DNA of 64,000 nt from CALLPQ01 sp964421675 (GTDB lineage: Bacteria; Pseudomonadota; Alphaproteobacteria; Caulobacterales; Parvularculaceae). Position 1 is the stretch's first letter; each line of letters starts with the position of its first letter. The translations under genes were made by a program, and so were the position numbers. The notes below the pieces were generated by a model, which made no database searches, was not told the origin of the DNA, and worked only from the letters and a program-made list of their open reading frames with translations. The stretch lies in contig CAYQXV010000005.1 of NCBI GenBank assembly GCA_964421675.1, positions 1 through 64,000 of the forward strand. Direction: 5' to 3'. Of this stretch, positions 40,584-49,531 are shown piece by piece.

Positions 40584-42698
40584 ATGAAAGATCGATTACT
40601 ATCAACCGCCCGCATTAGCTGGCGAGCGCATGATAATGCCGACAATCATGATGTGGATTGCGCGCTCGAAGCCCAAAATGATTACCCTTTCTCCGAGCAG
40701 TTTGATGACATCTATTTTGCCGCGCGCGGGCTCGCGGAAACGGACCATGTATTTTTGCAAGGCAATCGGTTGGCGCAACGGTTTGCGCACGCGGAACGGT
40801 TTTGCATTGGAGAGACAGGGTTTGGCTCGGGGCTAAATTTTCTTGCGGCGTGGAAATTATGGGAGGAGACGCAAAAGCCCGCACGCGCGCGGCTGCATTT
40901 TTTCTCGGTTGAAAAATATCCCTTTGCGCTGAGCGACTTGCAGCGCGCCCATGCGAGTTGGCCAGAGTTGGAAAACTATGCAGCGCGGTTGCGCGCCCTT
41001 TGGCCGAGCCCGGTGCGCGGCTTTCATCATCTTGCCCTGAGCGAGCGTGTATCGTTGACGCTTTATCTAGGCGATGTGGAAGAGGGGCTTCGTCTCGCGC
41101 ACGATGATACCAAGCCGTTTATTGATGCATGGTTTCTGGATGGATTTTCTCCTGCAAAAAATCCCGATATGTGGAGCGAGCCAGTCTATCAAAGCATGGC
41201 ATTGCTGAGCGTGCCGCAGGCAACATTTGCCACCTTCACTGTCGCCGGTTCGGTGCGGCGAGGTTTGTCAGCATGCGGATTTCAGGTTGAAAAAGCCAAA
41301 GGATTTGGGCGCAAACGTGATATGTTGTGCGGGTCGTTCCAGCATGACCCGAAGGCCGCGCAGAGCAGTTCTGTATTGCCATGGTTGCGTCACCGCAGTG
41401 TTGAGCCGCTCAAGCCCGGCGCTCGGATTGGTATTATTGGTGCGGGCATTGCCGGGGCCAGTCTTGCTTATTATCTGGCGCGTGCAGGTTTTTCTCCGAT
41501 CATCTTTGAACAGGAAAAGCCAGCGGCGGGGGCATCGGGAAATAAAGCCGGGTTGATTATGCCGCGCCTTGACCGTGATGACAGTCCGGTTGCGCGGTTT
41601 TATGTCAATGCATGGCTGCATACCATCCGGTTACTGAAGGATCTTGAGGGTAAACATCCGGGTGCTGGTTTGTTCAATCAATGCGGCGCGCAGCGACTTG
41701 GCCGGGATGACGATGAAATTGCGCATTATCGCGGGCTATGCGAGGCGGGATTGTTGCCTGCGCAAATGATTGACATGGTTGATCGCGGCATGAGTTTCCC
41801 CGATGGGGGCGTTGTTGATCCGCGTAAATTTGTTGAGATATTGGTTGGCGACATGCCAGTGATCGCGCAAAAAATTCAAGCGATACACTGCGAGGACCAA
41901 GGCTTTAACCTTGTAGGTGAAACCCACTCAGAGCAGGTGGACGGTGTTATCATTGCAAATGGCCTCGATGCGCTGTCATTTTTATCGGCGCGCTCACTGC
42001 CGCTCACCGGGACCCTTGGTCAAATCGATATATTTGCCGAGGGGCAAAGGCCGCAAGCCGCGCAAAGCTATGGCCGATATATTGCGCCCTTACCCGATCA
42101 GCGGGCCCATGGGGGATTTGTTATCGGTGCCACCTATCATGCTTATGACCGTGATCAGGCCCAGGATCAGGCCCAGGATCAGGNNNNNNNNNNNNNNNNN
42201 NNNNNNNNNNNNNNNNNNNNNNNNNNNNNNNNNNNNNNNNNNNNNNNNNNNNNNNNNNNNNNNNNNNNNNNNNNNNNNNNNNNTGCGAAAACAGAAAACA
42301 CAATCGATACACTCAATGAGCTGCGCCAGGCAGGGGTTGCGTTTGATGACACGATTGATCCCGATCGCTGTGCCTCTCGGGTTAGCGTTCGGTGCAGTGC
42401 GCCAGACTTTCTTCCGGTCGCCGGTCCGCTCCCCGATTGGGGCTTTGTGAGCGGCGCTTATGATGGGCTGCGCACCGGGCGGCGCCCGGCTCAAGGGGAG
42501 GTGTGGCCCGATATCGAGTATCAACCCAATATATTTATCCTGACCGCGCTTGGCTCGCGCGGATTGGTGGTGGCCCCCTATTTAGGGGCAATGATGGCCG
42601 CACGCCTGTCTGGCCAGCCGCCGGTTGCCAGCGCAGACATTGAATCCATCCTGCACCCTGCACGCTTTTTCATTCGTGATATGAAACGGGGAAATTAA
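40584..42698 (+). CDS. mnmC: bifunctional tRNA mnm5s2U34 enzyme MnmC, broken by an assembly gap
   Basis: A gene for the two-domain enzyme that finishes 5-methylaminomethyl-2-thiouridine in the tRNA wobble position. The methyltransferase half opens with ISWRAHDNADNHDVDC...DDIYFAARGLAE, and has GETGFGSGLNFL for SAM and DAWFLDGFSPAKNPDMW. The FAD oxidase half begins about residue 278 (IGIIGAGIAGASLAYYLARAGF) and ends with LGSRGLVVAPYLGAMM. I chose ATG 40584; upstream frames have no family counterpart. The 100-N gap at 42184 falls in the oxidase domain beside a 12-bp repeat that encodes DQAQ. The frame is the same on both sides, so the gene is probably intact. Confidence 0.92.
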   Translation: MKDRLLSTARISWRAHDNADNHDVDCALEAQNDYPFSEQFDDIYFAARGLAETDHVFLQGNRLAQRFAHAERFCIGETGFGSGLNFLAAWKLWEETQKPARARLHFFSVEKYPFALSDLQRAHASWPELENYAARLRALWPSPVRGFHHLALSERVSLTLYLGDVEEGLRLAHDDTKPFIDAWFLDGFSPAKNPDMWSEPVYQSMALLSVPQATFATFTVAGSVRRGLSACGFQVEKAKGFGRKRDMLCGSFQHDPKAAQSSSVLPWLRHRSVEPLKPGARIGIIGAGIAGASLAYYLARAGFSPIIFEQEKPAAGASGNKAGLIMPRLDRDDSPVARFYVNAWLHTIRLLKDLEGKHPGAGLFNQCGAQRLGRDDDEIAHYRGLCEAGLLPAQMIDMVDRGMSFPDGGVVDPRKFVEILVGDMPVIAQKIQAIHCEDQGFNLVGETHSEQVDGVIIANGLDALSFLSARSLPLTGTLGQIDIFAEGQRPQAAQSYGRYIAPLPDQRAHGGFVIGATYHAYDRDQAQDQAQDQXXXXXXXXXXXXXXXXXXXXXXXXXXXXXXXXXXAKTENTIDTLNELRQAGVAFDDTIDPDRCASRVSVRCSAPDFLPVAGPLPDWGFVSGAYDGLRTGRRPAQGEVWPDIEYQPNIFILTALGSRGLVVAPYLGAMMAARLSGQPPVASADIESILHPARFFIRDMKRGN
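42153..42183. repeat. 12-bp tandem repeat running into the gap
   Basis: GATCAGGCCCAG occurs at 42153, 42165 and as a partial third copy at 42177-42183, where the N run begins. It encodes DQAQ within MnmC. More copies inside the gap are likely, since tandem repeats longer than a read or k-mer often stop assembly. Confidence 0.8.
42184..42283. other. assembly gap, 100 N, inside mnmC
   Basis: A 100-N placeholder. The left edge is a 12-bp tandem repeat. The right edge is ordinary coding sequence, and the two flanks do not share a duplicated end, unlike the first gap. Confidence 0.95.
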
Positions 42699-42782
42699 GC
42701 GAAAAAAGCGGTCGCGCGACGCAGCACAAAACACTATGGTGCCGGTAAATATAATAAATCTAAACAAGCAGAGAGCTTAGCT

Positions 42783-44171
42783 ATGCAAGAGACGCCATTC
42801 GGACCAATTTACAATTCCGTTTTGGAGGGCATCGGAAAGACGCCCATGGTACGGGTTTCGAAGATCGATACCGGCCCGTGTGAATTATACTTAAAACTTG
42901 AGTCGCAAAATCCTGGTGGGTCGATCAAAGATCGCATGGGCCTTGCCATGGTTGAGGCTGCGGAGCGTGACGGTAAACTAAAGCCGGGCGGCAAGATCAT
43001 AGAAGCCACGGCAGGCAATACCGGCCTGGCTCTGGCCTTGGTGGCCCAGCAAAAAGGATATGAGCTGACCATCGTTGTGCCCGATAAGATGGCACAGGAA
43101 AAAATTTTCCATCTTAAAGCCTTGGGCGCGGATGTGCGCCTCACGCGATCTGATGTTGGTAAGGGCCACCCCGATTATTATCAGGATGTTGCCGAACGCA
43201 TTGCCCAGGAAACCGGCGCTTTTTTCGTCAACCAATTTGCTAATCAGGCCAATCCTATTGCCCATGAAGAGCAGACTGGTCCCGAAATTTGGGGCCAGAT
43301 GGGCGAGAAAATGGATGCAATTGTTGCAGGCGTTGGCTCTGGGGGGACTATTTCTGGCCTGTCGGATTTTTTTGAACGGGTCGATCCCAATGTCGAAATT
43401 ATTCTGGCCGATCCTGAAGGGTCCATCCTGACGGAATATGTCAATACTGGTGCGATCCCCAATGAGGTTGGCTCTTGGCTTGTTGAGGGGATCGGTGAGG
43501 ATTTTATTCCTGATGTGGCTGACCTGTCGCGGGTGAAAAAATCTTACGGAATTTCCGACGGAGAAAGTTTTCAGGCCGCCCGTGAGTTGCTGATGAAAGA
43601 AGGCATTCTCGGCGGGTCTTCGTCAGGCACTATCTTTGCCACGGCGCTTCAATATTGCAGAGAGCAGACCTCTAAAAAACGGGTTGTCGCCTTTGTCTGC
43701 GATCGCGGTGATAAATATCTGTCGAAAATGTATAATGACTATTGGATGTATGATCAGGGCTTTTTAACCCGTGAGCCTAAAGGCGATTTAACGGACCTGA
43801 TCTCTCGCCGCCATTCAGAGCGCGCCACAGTTACCGTAAAGCCGAGCGATACATTAATGACGGCACACGGACGAATGAAACTCTACGACATTTCCCAACT
43901 CCCGGTGCTCGATGATAATGGCGCCATTGTGGGGCTTTTGGATGAAGAAGATTTGCTTTTCGCTGTTGTGCGCAACCGTGACAAATTCAAAGACCCTGTC
44001 ACCGCTGCGATGACGCACCGGGTGGAAACTGTCGACGCTGAAACACCGTTAGAAAACTTGCTCCCCGTCTTTGCGCGCGGCCATGTGCCGGTGGTTGTTA
44101 AAGATGGTGTATTTGAAGGACTGGTGACGCGCACAGATTTATTAAACTATCTACGATTGCAGGTGGCTTAA
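42783..44171 (+). CDS. cbs: cystathionine beta-synthase
   Basis: A 462-residue PLP enzyme joining serine (or O-acetylserine) and homocysteine. The catalytic fold II part (to about 325) has the PLP lysine in NPGGSIKDRMGL, the substrate loop EATAGNTGLALAL, and the phosphate cup VGSGGTISGL. A pair of CBS domains follows (about 340-460: TVKPSDTLMTAHGRMKLYDISQLPVLD and MTHRVETVDAETPLENLL). The CBS pair separates it from plain cysteine synthase and suggests binding of an adenosyl ligand. The TAA is directly followed by the GTG of the reductase gene, so they form an operon. Reverse transsulfuration fits with the methionine genes at 58.8-63.5 kb. Confidence 0.93.
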   Translation: MQETPFGPIYNSVLEGIGKTPMVRVSKIDTGPCELYLKLESQNPGGSIKDRMGLAMVEAAERDGKLKPGGKIIEATAGNTGLALALVAQQKGYELTIVVPDKMAQEKIFHLKALGADVRLTRSDVGKGHPDYYQDVAERIAQETGAFFVNQFANQANPIAHEEQTGPEIWGQMGEKMDAIVAGVGSGGTISGLSDFFERVDPNVEIILADPEGSILTEYVNTGAIPNEVGSWLVEGIGEDFIPDVADLSRVKKSYGISDGESFQAARELLMKEGILGGSSSGTIFATALQYCREQTSKKRVVAFVCDRGDKYLSKMYNDYWMYDQGFLTREPKGDLTDLISRRHSERATVTVKPSDTLMTAHGRMKLYDISQLPVLDDNGAIVGLLDEEDLLFAVVRNRDKFKDPVTAAMTHRVETVDAETPLENLLPVFARGHVPVVVKDGVFEGLVTRTDLLNYLRLQVA

Positions 44172-44516
44172 GTGGTGGATTTTTACGGATTAAAAACTTG
44201 CGATACCTGCCGCAAAGCGCGCAAAGCCCTGGAAGCCGCCGGGAATGATGTCGCCTATACCGACGTGCGCGATAATGGCGTTAGCGCCAAAGACCTCAAG
44301 CGCTTTGCCAAGGCCGTTGGGTGGGAGGCATTGTTGAATACCCGCTCGACCACCTGGCGCGGCCTCGATGACGCTGACAAGGCAGACATGAGTGAAAAGA
44401 AGGCCATCGCCCTAATGGGGCAACACCCAACTTTGATGAAGCGACCAATTATTGACCATGGCGGTAAGATTACGCTGGGATGGTCGAGGGATATTCAAAA
44501 AGAGTTCAACCTTTAA
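44172..44516 (+). CDS. ArsC/Spx-family protein (YffB type)
   Basis: A 114-residue thioredoxin-fold protein with GLKTCDTCRKARKALE holding a CxxC at residues 9-12 and HPTLMKRPII near the end, the usual anion-binding proline loop of the ArsC family. The first cysteine is in the ArsC position, but the arsenate-specific arginine triad cannot be confirmed; most members in this branch are uncharacterised reductases. GTG start lies right after the cbs stop, with no spacing. No arsenical resistance genes are near, so an arsenate role is unlikely. Confidence 0.85.
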   Translation: MVDFYGLKTCDTCRKARKALEAAGNDVAYTDVRDNGVSAKDLKRFAKAVGWEALLNTRSTTWRGLDDADKADMSEKKAIALMGQHPTLMKRPIIDHGGKITLGWSRDIQKEFNL

Positions 44517-44657
44517 AGGGTGTTCATTGGCGAAACCAATAAGCCTGACTAAATAAATAGCCATGACCGTTCAGTCTGATAATTTTATTTTGAGGCTTTC
44601 GCTTTTATGCTCAAATTGGTATTTAATTTTTTCTGATACCTAAAAAGTGAGACCTTA

Positions 44658-45326
44658 GTGACAAAACTGGATGATACCCCCCTCGGGCAATTACGTTATG
44701 TGGCCAATATTAGTTGGCCGCGTAGTGGTCATCACATGCTAGTAGGGTTATGCCGAAATTATTTCGGGTCAGACTTTCACTATTGCGAATTTTATAACAA
44801 AGACATTGATTGCTGTCGAAAATTTCCCTGCGCGCGTCAAAATAAAATAGTGATGTCAAAAAATCATGACCATAAGTTAGATATTTTACTGGATGATGCT
44901 TCTCCGATCCTTATCCAAATTCGATCATTTAAGCCATCTGTGGTTTCAAATTATGAACTGGCGGTAAAAAATGGACGTGAAGATTCTTTCAAGAGTTTTG
45001 TCAATTTCGCGACGCATTATCAAAACCAATATAAACCATTTTATAAAAAATGGATTACCTCTGATTTTGATAATGAAAGGCTTATCGTCAGATATGAAGA
45101 CATAACAAAAAATCCTGAAACCATTTTCTCAGACGTTTTAAGATTTATTGCCCCAGGAATAGTGGTCGATGTAAATCGAGTTCAAGAAGCGATTGAAAAC
45201 GTAAATAAGGTGACGGTAGAGAAAAGCGTCCCAATCGTGCAAAAAAAATCGGGTGTGAATAATACCAGGAATATTGAGCAGTTTCGTCATTATAATGAAG
45301 ATTTTTTTTCAACCCTTATAGACTGA
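44658..45326 (+). CDS. AT-rich sulfotransferase-like protein
   Basis: A 222-residue protein that looks like a small sulfotransferase: ISWPRSGHHMLVG (residues about 18-30) matches the 5'-phosphosulfate loop with P-R-S-G-x-x-x-L, and LIVRYEDITKNPETIF (about 143-158) matches the 3'-phosphate region. An unusual cysteine cluster YCEFYNKDIDCCRKFPC lies between. It would move sulfate from PAPS to a glycan, lipid or small molecule. GC is about 35 percent in sampled stretches, against about half in its neighbours, and it has many AAA and ATT codons, which marks transfer. GTG start; the ribosome site is weak. It ends four bases from trmJ on the other strand. Confidence 0.65.
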   Translation: MTKLDDTPLGQLRYVANISWPRSGHHMLVGLCRNYFGSDFHYCEFYNKDIDCCRKFPCARQNKIVMSKNHDHKLDILLDDASPILIQIRSFKPSVVSNYELAVKNGREDSFKSFVNFATHYQNQYKPFYKKWITSDFDNERLIVRYEDITKNPETIFSDVLRFIAPGIVVDVNRVQEAIENVNKVTVEKSVPIVQKKSGVNNTRNIEQFRHYNEDFFSTLID

Positions 45327-45329
45327 ATG

Positions 45330-46157
45330 CTACGGGCTTCGCTTCCCCCGTCCTTTTGCTAAAGCTTTCACCACACCGCGCAGGGTTTGCACTTCAAGGT
45401 GCGTTAAGCCAGCGCGTTGGAACGCGGCGATGAGGTTTCTTTCCATCACGGGGCGTTTTTGCGGCGGGTGAAAAAAGCCAGCCTCCTCCAACTCGCCCAT
45501 TAGATGATCCATTAATCTGTCAAACTCGGCGCGCGGTGCCGGGGGCTCCGTATCGAGTGGGCTGGCAAAGCGGGGCAGGTCAGCGCGCTGTCCCCACTCA
45601 TAGGCGATCAGCAAGACCGCCTGGGCGAGGTTCAGGGAGGCAAAGGCCGGATTAACCGGAACAGTGATGATCCCGTCTGCATGGCGCAAATGCTCAGAGG
45701 TGAGCCCGGCGCGTTCGCCGCCAAAAAGAACGGCGACGTGTGATTTTGTGTCCGTCTGCGTTGCTTGTCGTTCTGCTAATTGTGCAACTGCAGCATTTGG
45801 CGAGTATACGGGTAAGCGTACCTCGCGCGGGCGCGCGGTTGTGGCGAGCACCATGGAACAATCGGCGACAGCCTCCCCAAGGGTGTCAAAGACACGCACT
45901 TGATCGATGACCGATCCGGCCCCTGCCGCCATTGCCTTTGCTGCGGGGTTGGGCCAGCCGTCTCGCGGGGCCACCAGGCGCATTCCGGTAATGCCGAAGT
46001 TTAAGATGGCACGGGCAGCCGCCCCTACATTCTCGCCCAATTGCGGCTCAACGAGGATAAAAATTGGCGCGCGGCTGGTCAGTTTACCGACCTCGCGGGA
46101 CGATAAGCGTTGGCGATTGGTGATCACAGAGGGGGGTGAATTTGTCTTTTCCGTCAT
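45330..46157 (-). CDS. trmJ: tRNA (Cm32/Um32) methyltransferase TrmJ, SpoU family
   Basis: A 275-residue SPOUT enzyme that methylates ribose at tRNA position 32. Landmarks: ILVEPQLGENVGAAARAILNFG at the N-terminus, VLFGGERAGLTSEHL, and the knot VPVNPAFASLNLAQAVLLIAYEW. The C-terminal arm (from about 200, PRAEFDRLMDHLMGELEEAGFFHPPQKR) is that of TrmJ rather than TrmL, giving dimerisation. I chose ATG 46157; the frame extends further only via TTG. It is divergent from icd, 87 bases away. Confidence 0.92.
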   Translation of the reverse strand: MTEKTNSPPSVITNRQRLSSREVGKLTSRAPIFILVEPQLGENVGAAARAILNFGITGMRLVAPRDGWPNPAAKAMAAGAGSVIDQVRVFDTLGEAVADCSMVLATTARPREVRLPVYSPNAAVAQLAERQATQTDTKSHVAVLFGGERAGLTSEHLRHADGIITVPVNPAFASLNLAQAVLLIAYEWGQRADLPRFASPLDTEPPAPRAEFDRLMDHLMGELEEAGFFHPPQKRPVMERNLIAAFQRAGLTHLEVQTLRGVVKALAKGRGKRSP

Positions 46158-46244
46158 ATTTGTAAACGCCAACCTTTTTTTCCCGTTCTGGCAATGCTAT
46201 AGCCGCCTCAAACCGGTGAAGCAAAACCCACTGAAGGAATCCTC

Positions 46245-47456
46245 ATGAGCAAGATCAAAGTCGAAAACCCTGTCGTTGAAATGGACGGGGACGAGATGAC
46301 CCGCATTATCTGGCAGATGATTAAAGACAAGCTGATTCATCCCTATCTCGATATCGATTTGAAATATTTTGATCTCGGCATGGAAGCGCGCGACGATACC
46401 GATGACCAGATCACGATTGATGCCGCTGAAGCGACCCGTAAATATGGGGTTGCGGTCAAATGTGCGACGATCACGCCAGATGAGGCACGGGTCGAGGAAT
46501 TTGGCCTGAAAAAAATGTGGCGCTCGCCTAATGGGACGATCCGTAACATTTTGGGCGGTGTTGTTTTCCGTGAGCCGATTATTATCAAAAATGTACCGCG
46601 CCTTGTTCCTGGCTGGACCCAACCTATTATCATTGGCCGTCACGCTTTTGGCGACCAATATCGCGCAACTGACATGTTGTTCCCGGGTAAGGGGAAGCTT
46701 TCCATTAAGTGGGAAGGCGACAATGGCGATGTGATGGAGGAGCCAGTATTTGACGCTCCTGAGGCCGGTATTTTCATGGGGATGTATAATCTCGATGCAT
46801 CAATTCGTGACTTTGCCCGCGCCTGTCTGAATTATGGCCTGCAGCGTAAATATCCTGTGTATCTGTCCACGAAGAATACGATCCTGAAAAAATATGATGG
46901 CCGGTTTAAAGACATCTTTGCGGAAATCTATGAGACAGAATTTAAAGACAAGTTCGCGACTTTTGGCGGAACATATGAACACCGTTTGATTGACGATATG
47001 GTTGCGGCCTGCCTGAAATGGTCTGGCGGATATGTTTGGGCCTGTAAAAATTATGATGGCGATGTGCAGTCGGACACAGTGGCACAAGGCTATGGGTCGC
47101 TTGGATTAATGTCCTCTGCGTTGTTGACGCCGGATGGAAAAACCATGGAAGCGGAAGCGGCCCACGGTACCGTGACCCGTCACTATCGCGCGCACCAACG
47201 CGGCGAAGAGACATCGACCAACTCAATCGCATCTATCTTTGCCTGGACGAAGGGCCTTGCTCATCGCGGTGAATTGGATGGAAATGAGAAGCTTATGAAA
47301 TTTGCTAAAACGCTGGAACATACAGTTATCAAAACTGTTGAAGATGGCGATATGACAAAAGATCTGGCGCTGTTGATTGGTGCCGATCAGAAATGGCAGA
47401 CTACAACTGGGTTCCTGGATAAGGTTGACGAAAATTTCCAAAAAGCGATGGGATAA
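46245..47456 (+). CDS. icd: NADP-dependent isocitrate dehydrogenase
   Basis: A 403-residue TCA-cycle enzyme oxidising isocitrate to 2-oxoglutarate. It starts MSKIKVENPVVEMDGDEMTRIIW and shows KKMWRSPNGTIRNILGGVVFREPI with the substrate serine and arginines, GRHAFGDQYRATD, and AHGTVTRHYRAHQRGEETSTNS for the cofactor, a sequence typical of the homodimeric NADP type of about 400 residues found in alphaproteobacteria and eukaryotes, not of the E. coli type. A strong ribosome site (AAGGAA) precedes. It is followed by a terminator. Its product feeds the PII/glutamine system encoded at 32-34 kb. Confidence 0.97.
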   Translation: MSKIKVENPVVEMDGDEMTRIIWQMIKDKLIHPYLDIDLKYFDLGMEARDDTDDQITIDAAEATRKYGVAVKCATITPDEARVEEFGLKKMWRSPNGTIRNILGGVVFREPIIIKNVPRLVPGWTQPIIIGRHAFGDQYRATDMLFPGKGKLSIKWEGDNGDVMEEPVFDAPEAGIFMGMYNLDASIRDFARACLNYGLQRKYPVYLSTKNTILKKYDGRFKDIFAEIYETEFKDKFATFGGTYEHRLIDDMVAACLKWSGGYVWACKNYDGDVQSDTVAQGYGSLGLMSSALLTPDGKTMEAEAAHGTVTRHYRAHQRGEETSTNSIASIFAWTKGLAHRGELDGNEKLMKFAKTLEHTVIKTVEDGDMTKDLALLIGADQKWQTTTGFLDKVDENFQKAMG

Positions 47457-47486
47457 CTCGCTTTTTTTCAAGCAAATCTTTTGCTG

Positions 47487-47520
47487 AAATGCCGCGCCTT
47501 GTGCGCGGCATTTTGCTTTT
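47487..47520 (+). terminator. rho-independent terminator after icd
   Basis: AAATGCCGCGC and GCGCGGCATTT pair perfectly around a CTTGT loop, followed by T-rich TGCTTTT. It lies 31 bases after the icd stop. Confidence 0.88.
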
Positions 47521-47574
47521 AATTTTTGCTCAAACACCTCTAGGTTTGAAACTGTATGTGCAAAGCCATCATGA

Positions 47575-49395
47575 GTGGTGCAACGAAAGTCAACGAGCCA
47601 CATGGTGGAGTGCAAAGAACTATTGGCGAGCGTGTTCGGGTTCGATGAGTTTCGCCCAGGACAGGAAGAAATTGTCAATTGTGTAACCGCCGGCAAAGAT
47701 GTGCTTGCGGTGATGCCCACGGGCGCTGGTAAAAGCCTTTGCTATCAATTGCCCGCGCTTGTTGGAATTGGCCTTACAATTATAATCTCCCCATTGATCG
47801 CGTTAATGGATAATCAGCTTGCGGCGTTGCACCAGCTCGGCATTGCGGCGGGTGCCATTCATTCCGGGCGCAATCGAAGCCATAGTGTTGAAGACTGGCG
47901 TCAGGCGCAGTCCGGTGCGTTGAAGCTTTTATATATGTCACCTGAACGGTTGATGAGCGATAGAATGCTTCACGCGCTCAAAGATATGAAAATTGCCCGC
48001 TTTGTCGTGGATGAAGCCCATTGCGTTAGTCAGTGGGGCCATGATTTTCGCCCGGATTATATGGCGCTTGGAAAATTGAAAACATATTTTCCCGGCGTGC
48101 CAATTTCTGCCTTCACCGCAACCGCGGATGAGCGTACCCGCAAGGAAATTTGCGGAAACTTATTGAGCGAAGATCCCATTGTTCGCGTACACGGGTTCGA
48201 TAGACCGAATTTGAATATTCAAATTCATGAGAAAAATAATCCGCAAAAACAAATTCTTTCTCTGTTGGGAAAACATCCCGGTGAGCAGGGAATTATTTAT
48301 TGTTTATCGCGTCAGGAAACGGAGAAGATCGCCGAGTTGCTGACGGATAATGGCTACCGAGCGCTAGCATATCATGCCGGTCTTGAGCCTCAAATGCGTA
48401 CCGACCGGTTGAATGCATTTCTCTCCGAGCCTGATTTAATTATTGTTGCAACCGTTGCGTTCGGTATGGGGATCGACAAGCCGGATATTCGATTTGTTTT
48501 TCACTATGCGCTGCCGGCCAGCGTTGAGGCGTGGTATCAGGAAATTGGCCGTGCCGGGCGGGATGGTGAGCCTGCACATACCGTCATGCTATATGGCCCC
48601 GGCGATGTGACGCGCCGCCGCCGAATGATTGAGATGGGCAATGCCGATGCAACGAGTGCTGATCACCGGCGGTTGGACGGCATTGTTACCCTGTGCGAAC
48701 AAGTTACTTGCCGCAAGCAGGGATTGTTGGGTTATTTTGGTGAGGATTGTGAGCCCTGCGGCCAATGCGATATTTGCCAGAACCCGCCTCGTCTCGTTGA
48801 TGCGGCGCTAGAGGCTGCATTGGTCCTCGATGCGGTTCGCGAAACCGGTCAGATGTTTGGCATGACTTACATTATCGATGTGCTGCGCGGTAGTGAAAAT
48901 CAGCGGGTCCTTGAAAAGCGCGGCGACCAATGCAGTGTTTTCGGGCAGGGAAAACATCGCGGGGTTCAGGTATGGAAAACGATAATTCGGCAGATGGCGG
49001 CAAATGGTTTGCTTGCCATTGATGAGACTTATGGAAGTTTGAAGCTGACAAAAGGCTCGCATTGCGATGGTGTCGCAAATTTTCAGATGCGTGAAATCAA
49101 GACTAGTGCCCAAAGTATAGCTGTTAAAAAGAAAGCTGTGGTTGATCTTGATGGCGCCGGTCAGGAATTATTGACGACACTAAAAACACACCGGCTTTCT
49201 CTGGCAAAAGAGCGCGGTGTGCCTGCCTATGTTATTTTCTCAGATCGTACACTGATTGATATGGCGAAAAGAAAGCCCGCTAATGTTGATGAGTTTGGCG
49301 AGGTTTTTGGGGTTGGCGCGGCCAAGATCCGGGCGTTTGCTGACGAATTCCTATCCATAATCGCAGACACAAACCAACGTAGAGCTGCGCAGTAG
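47575..49395 (+). CDS. recQ: ATP-dependent DNA helicase RecQ
   Basis: A 606-residue 3'-5' helicase in recombination and fork repair. Motifs in order: Q-motif region GFDEFRPGQEEIV, Walker A MPTGAGKSLCYQLP (about residues 46-58), DEAH in VVDEAHCVSQWGHDFRPDY, SAFTATAD, motif VI QEIGRAGRDGEPA, the RQC zinc site with cysteines in CRKQGLLGYFGEDCEPCGQCDIC, a winged helix, and a C-terminal HRDC domain (from about 520). Length is normal. The start is unsure: GTG 47575 or the in-frame ATG 47602. It has no LexA box that I can see. Confidence 0.95.
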   Translation: MVQRKSTSHMVECKELLASVFGFDEFRPGQEEIVNCVTAGKDVLAVMPTGAGKSLCYQLPALVGIGLTIIISPLIALMDNQLAALHQLGIAAGAIHSGRNRSHSVEDWRQAQSGALKLLYMSPERLMSDRMLHALKDMKIARFVVDEAHCVSQWGHDFRPDYMALGKLKTYFPGVPISAFTATADERTRKEICGNLLSEDPIVRVHGFDRPNLNIQIHEKNNPQKQILSLLGKHPGEQGIIYCLSRQETEKIAELLTDNGYRALAYHAGLEPQMRTDRLNAFLSEPDLIIVATVAFGMGIDKPDIRFVFHYALPASVEAWYQEIGRAGRDGEPAHTVMLYGPGDVTRRRRMIEMGNADATSADHRRLDGIVTLCEQVTCRKQGLLGYFGEDCEPCGQCDICQNPPRLVDAALEAALVLDAVRETGQMFGMTYIIDVLRGSENQRVLEKRGDQCSVFGQGKHRGVQVWKTIIRQMAANGLLAIDETYGSLKLTKGSHCDGVANFQMREIKTSAQSIAVKKKAVVDLDGAGQELLTTLKTHRLSLAKERGVPAYVIFSDRTLIDMAKRKPANVDEFGEVFGVGAAKIRAFADEFLSIIADTNQRRAAQ

Positions 49396-49531
49396 CGCCT
49401 GTTTATTCCATTTGTCTTCCTTCTCATTCTGTTCGTCGATTAATGGGTGCCGATTGGTTGTACATTCCCGCCAGATATGAACAATGCCGAAATGTCTGAA
49501 TAGACAGCTATTTTTTGAGGAGGGTTAAAAA

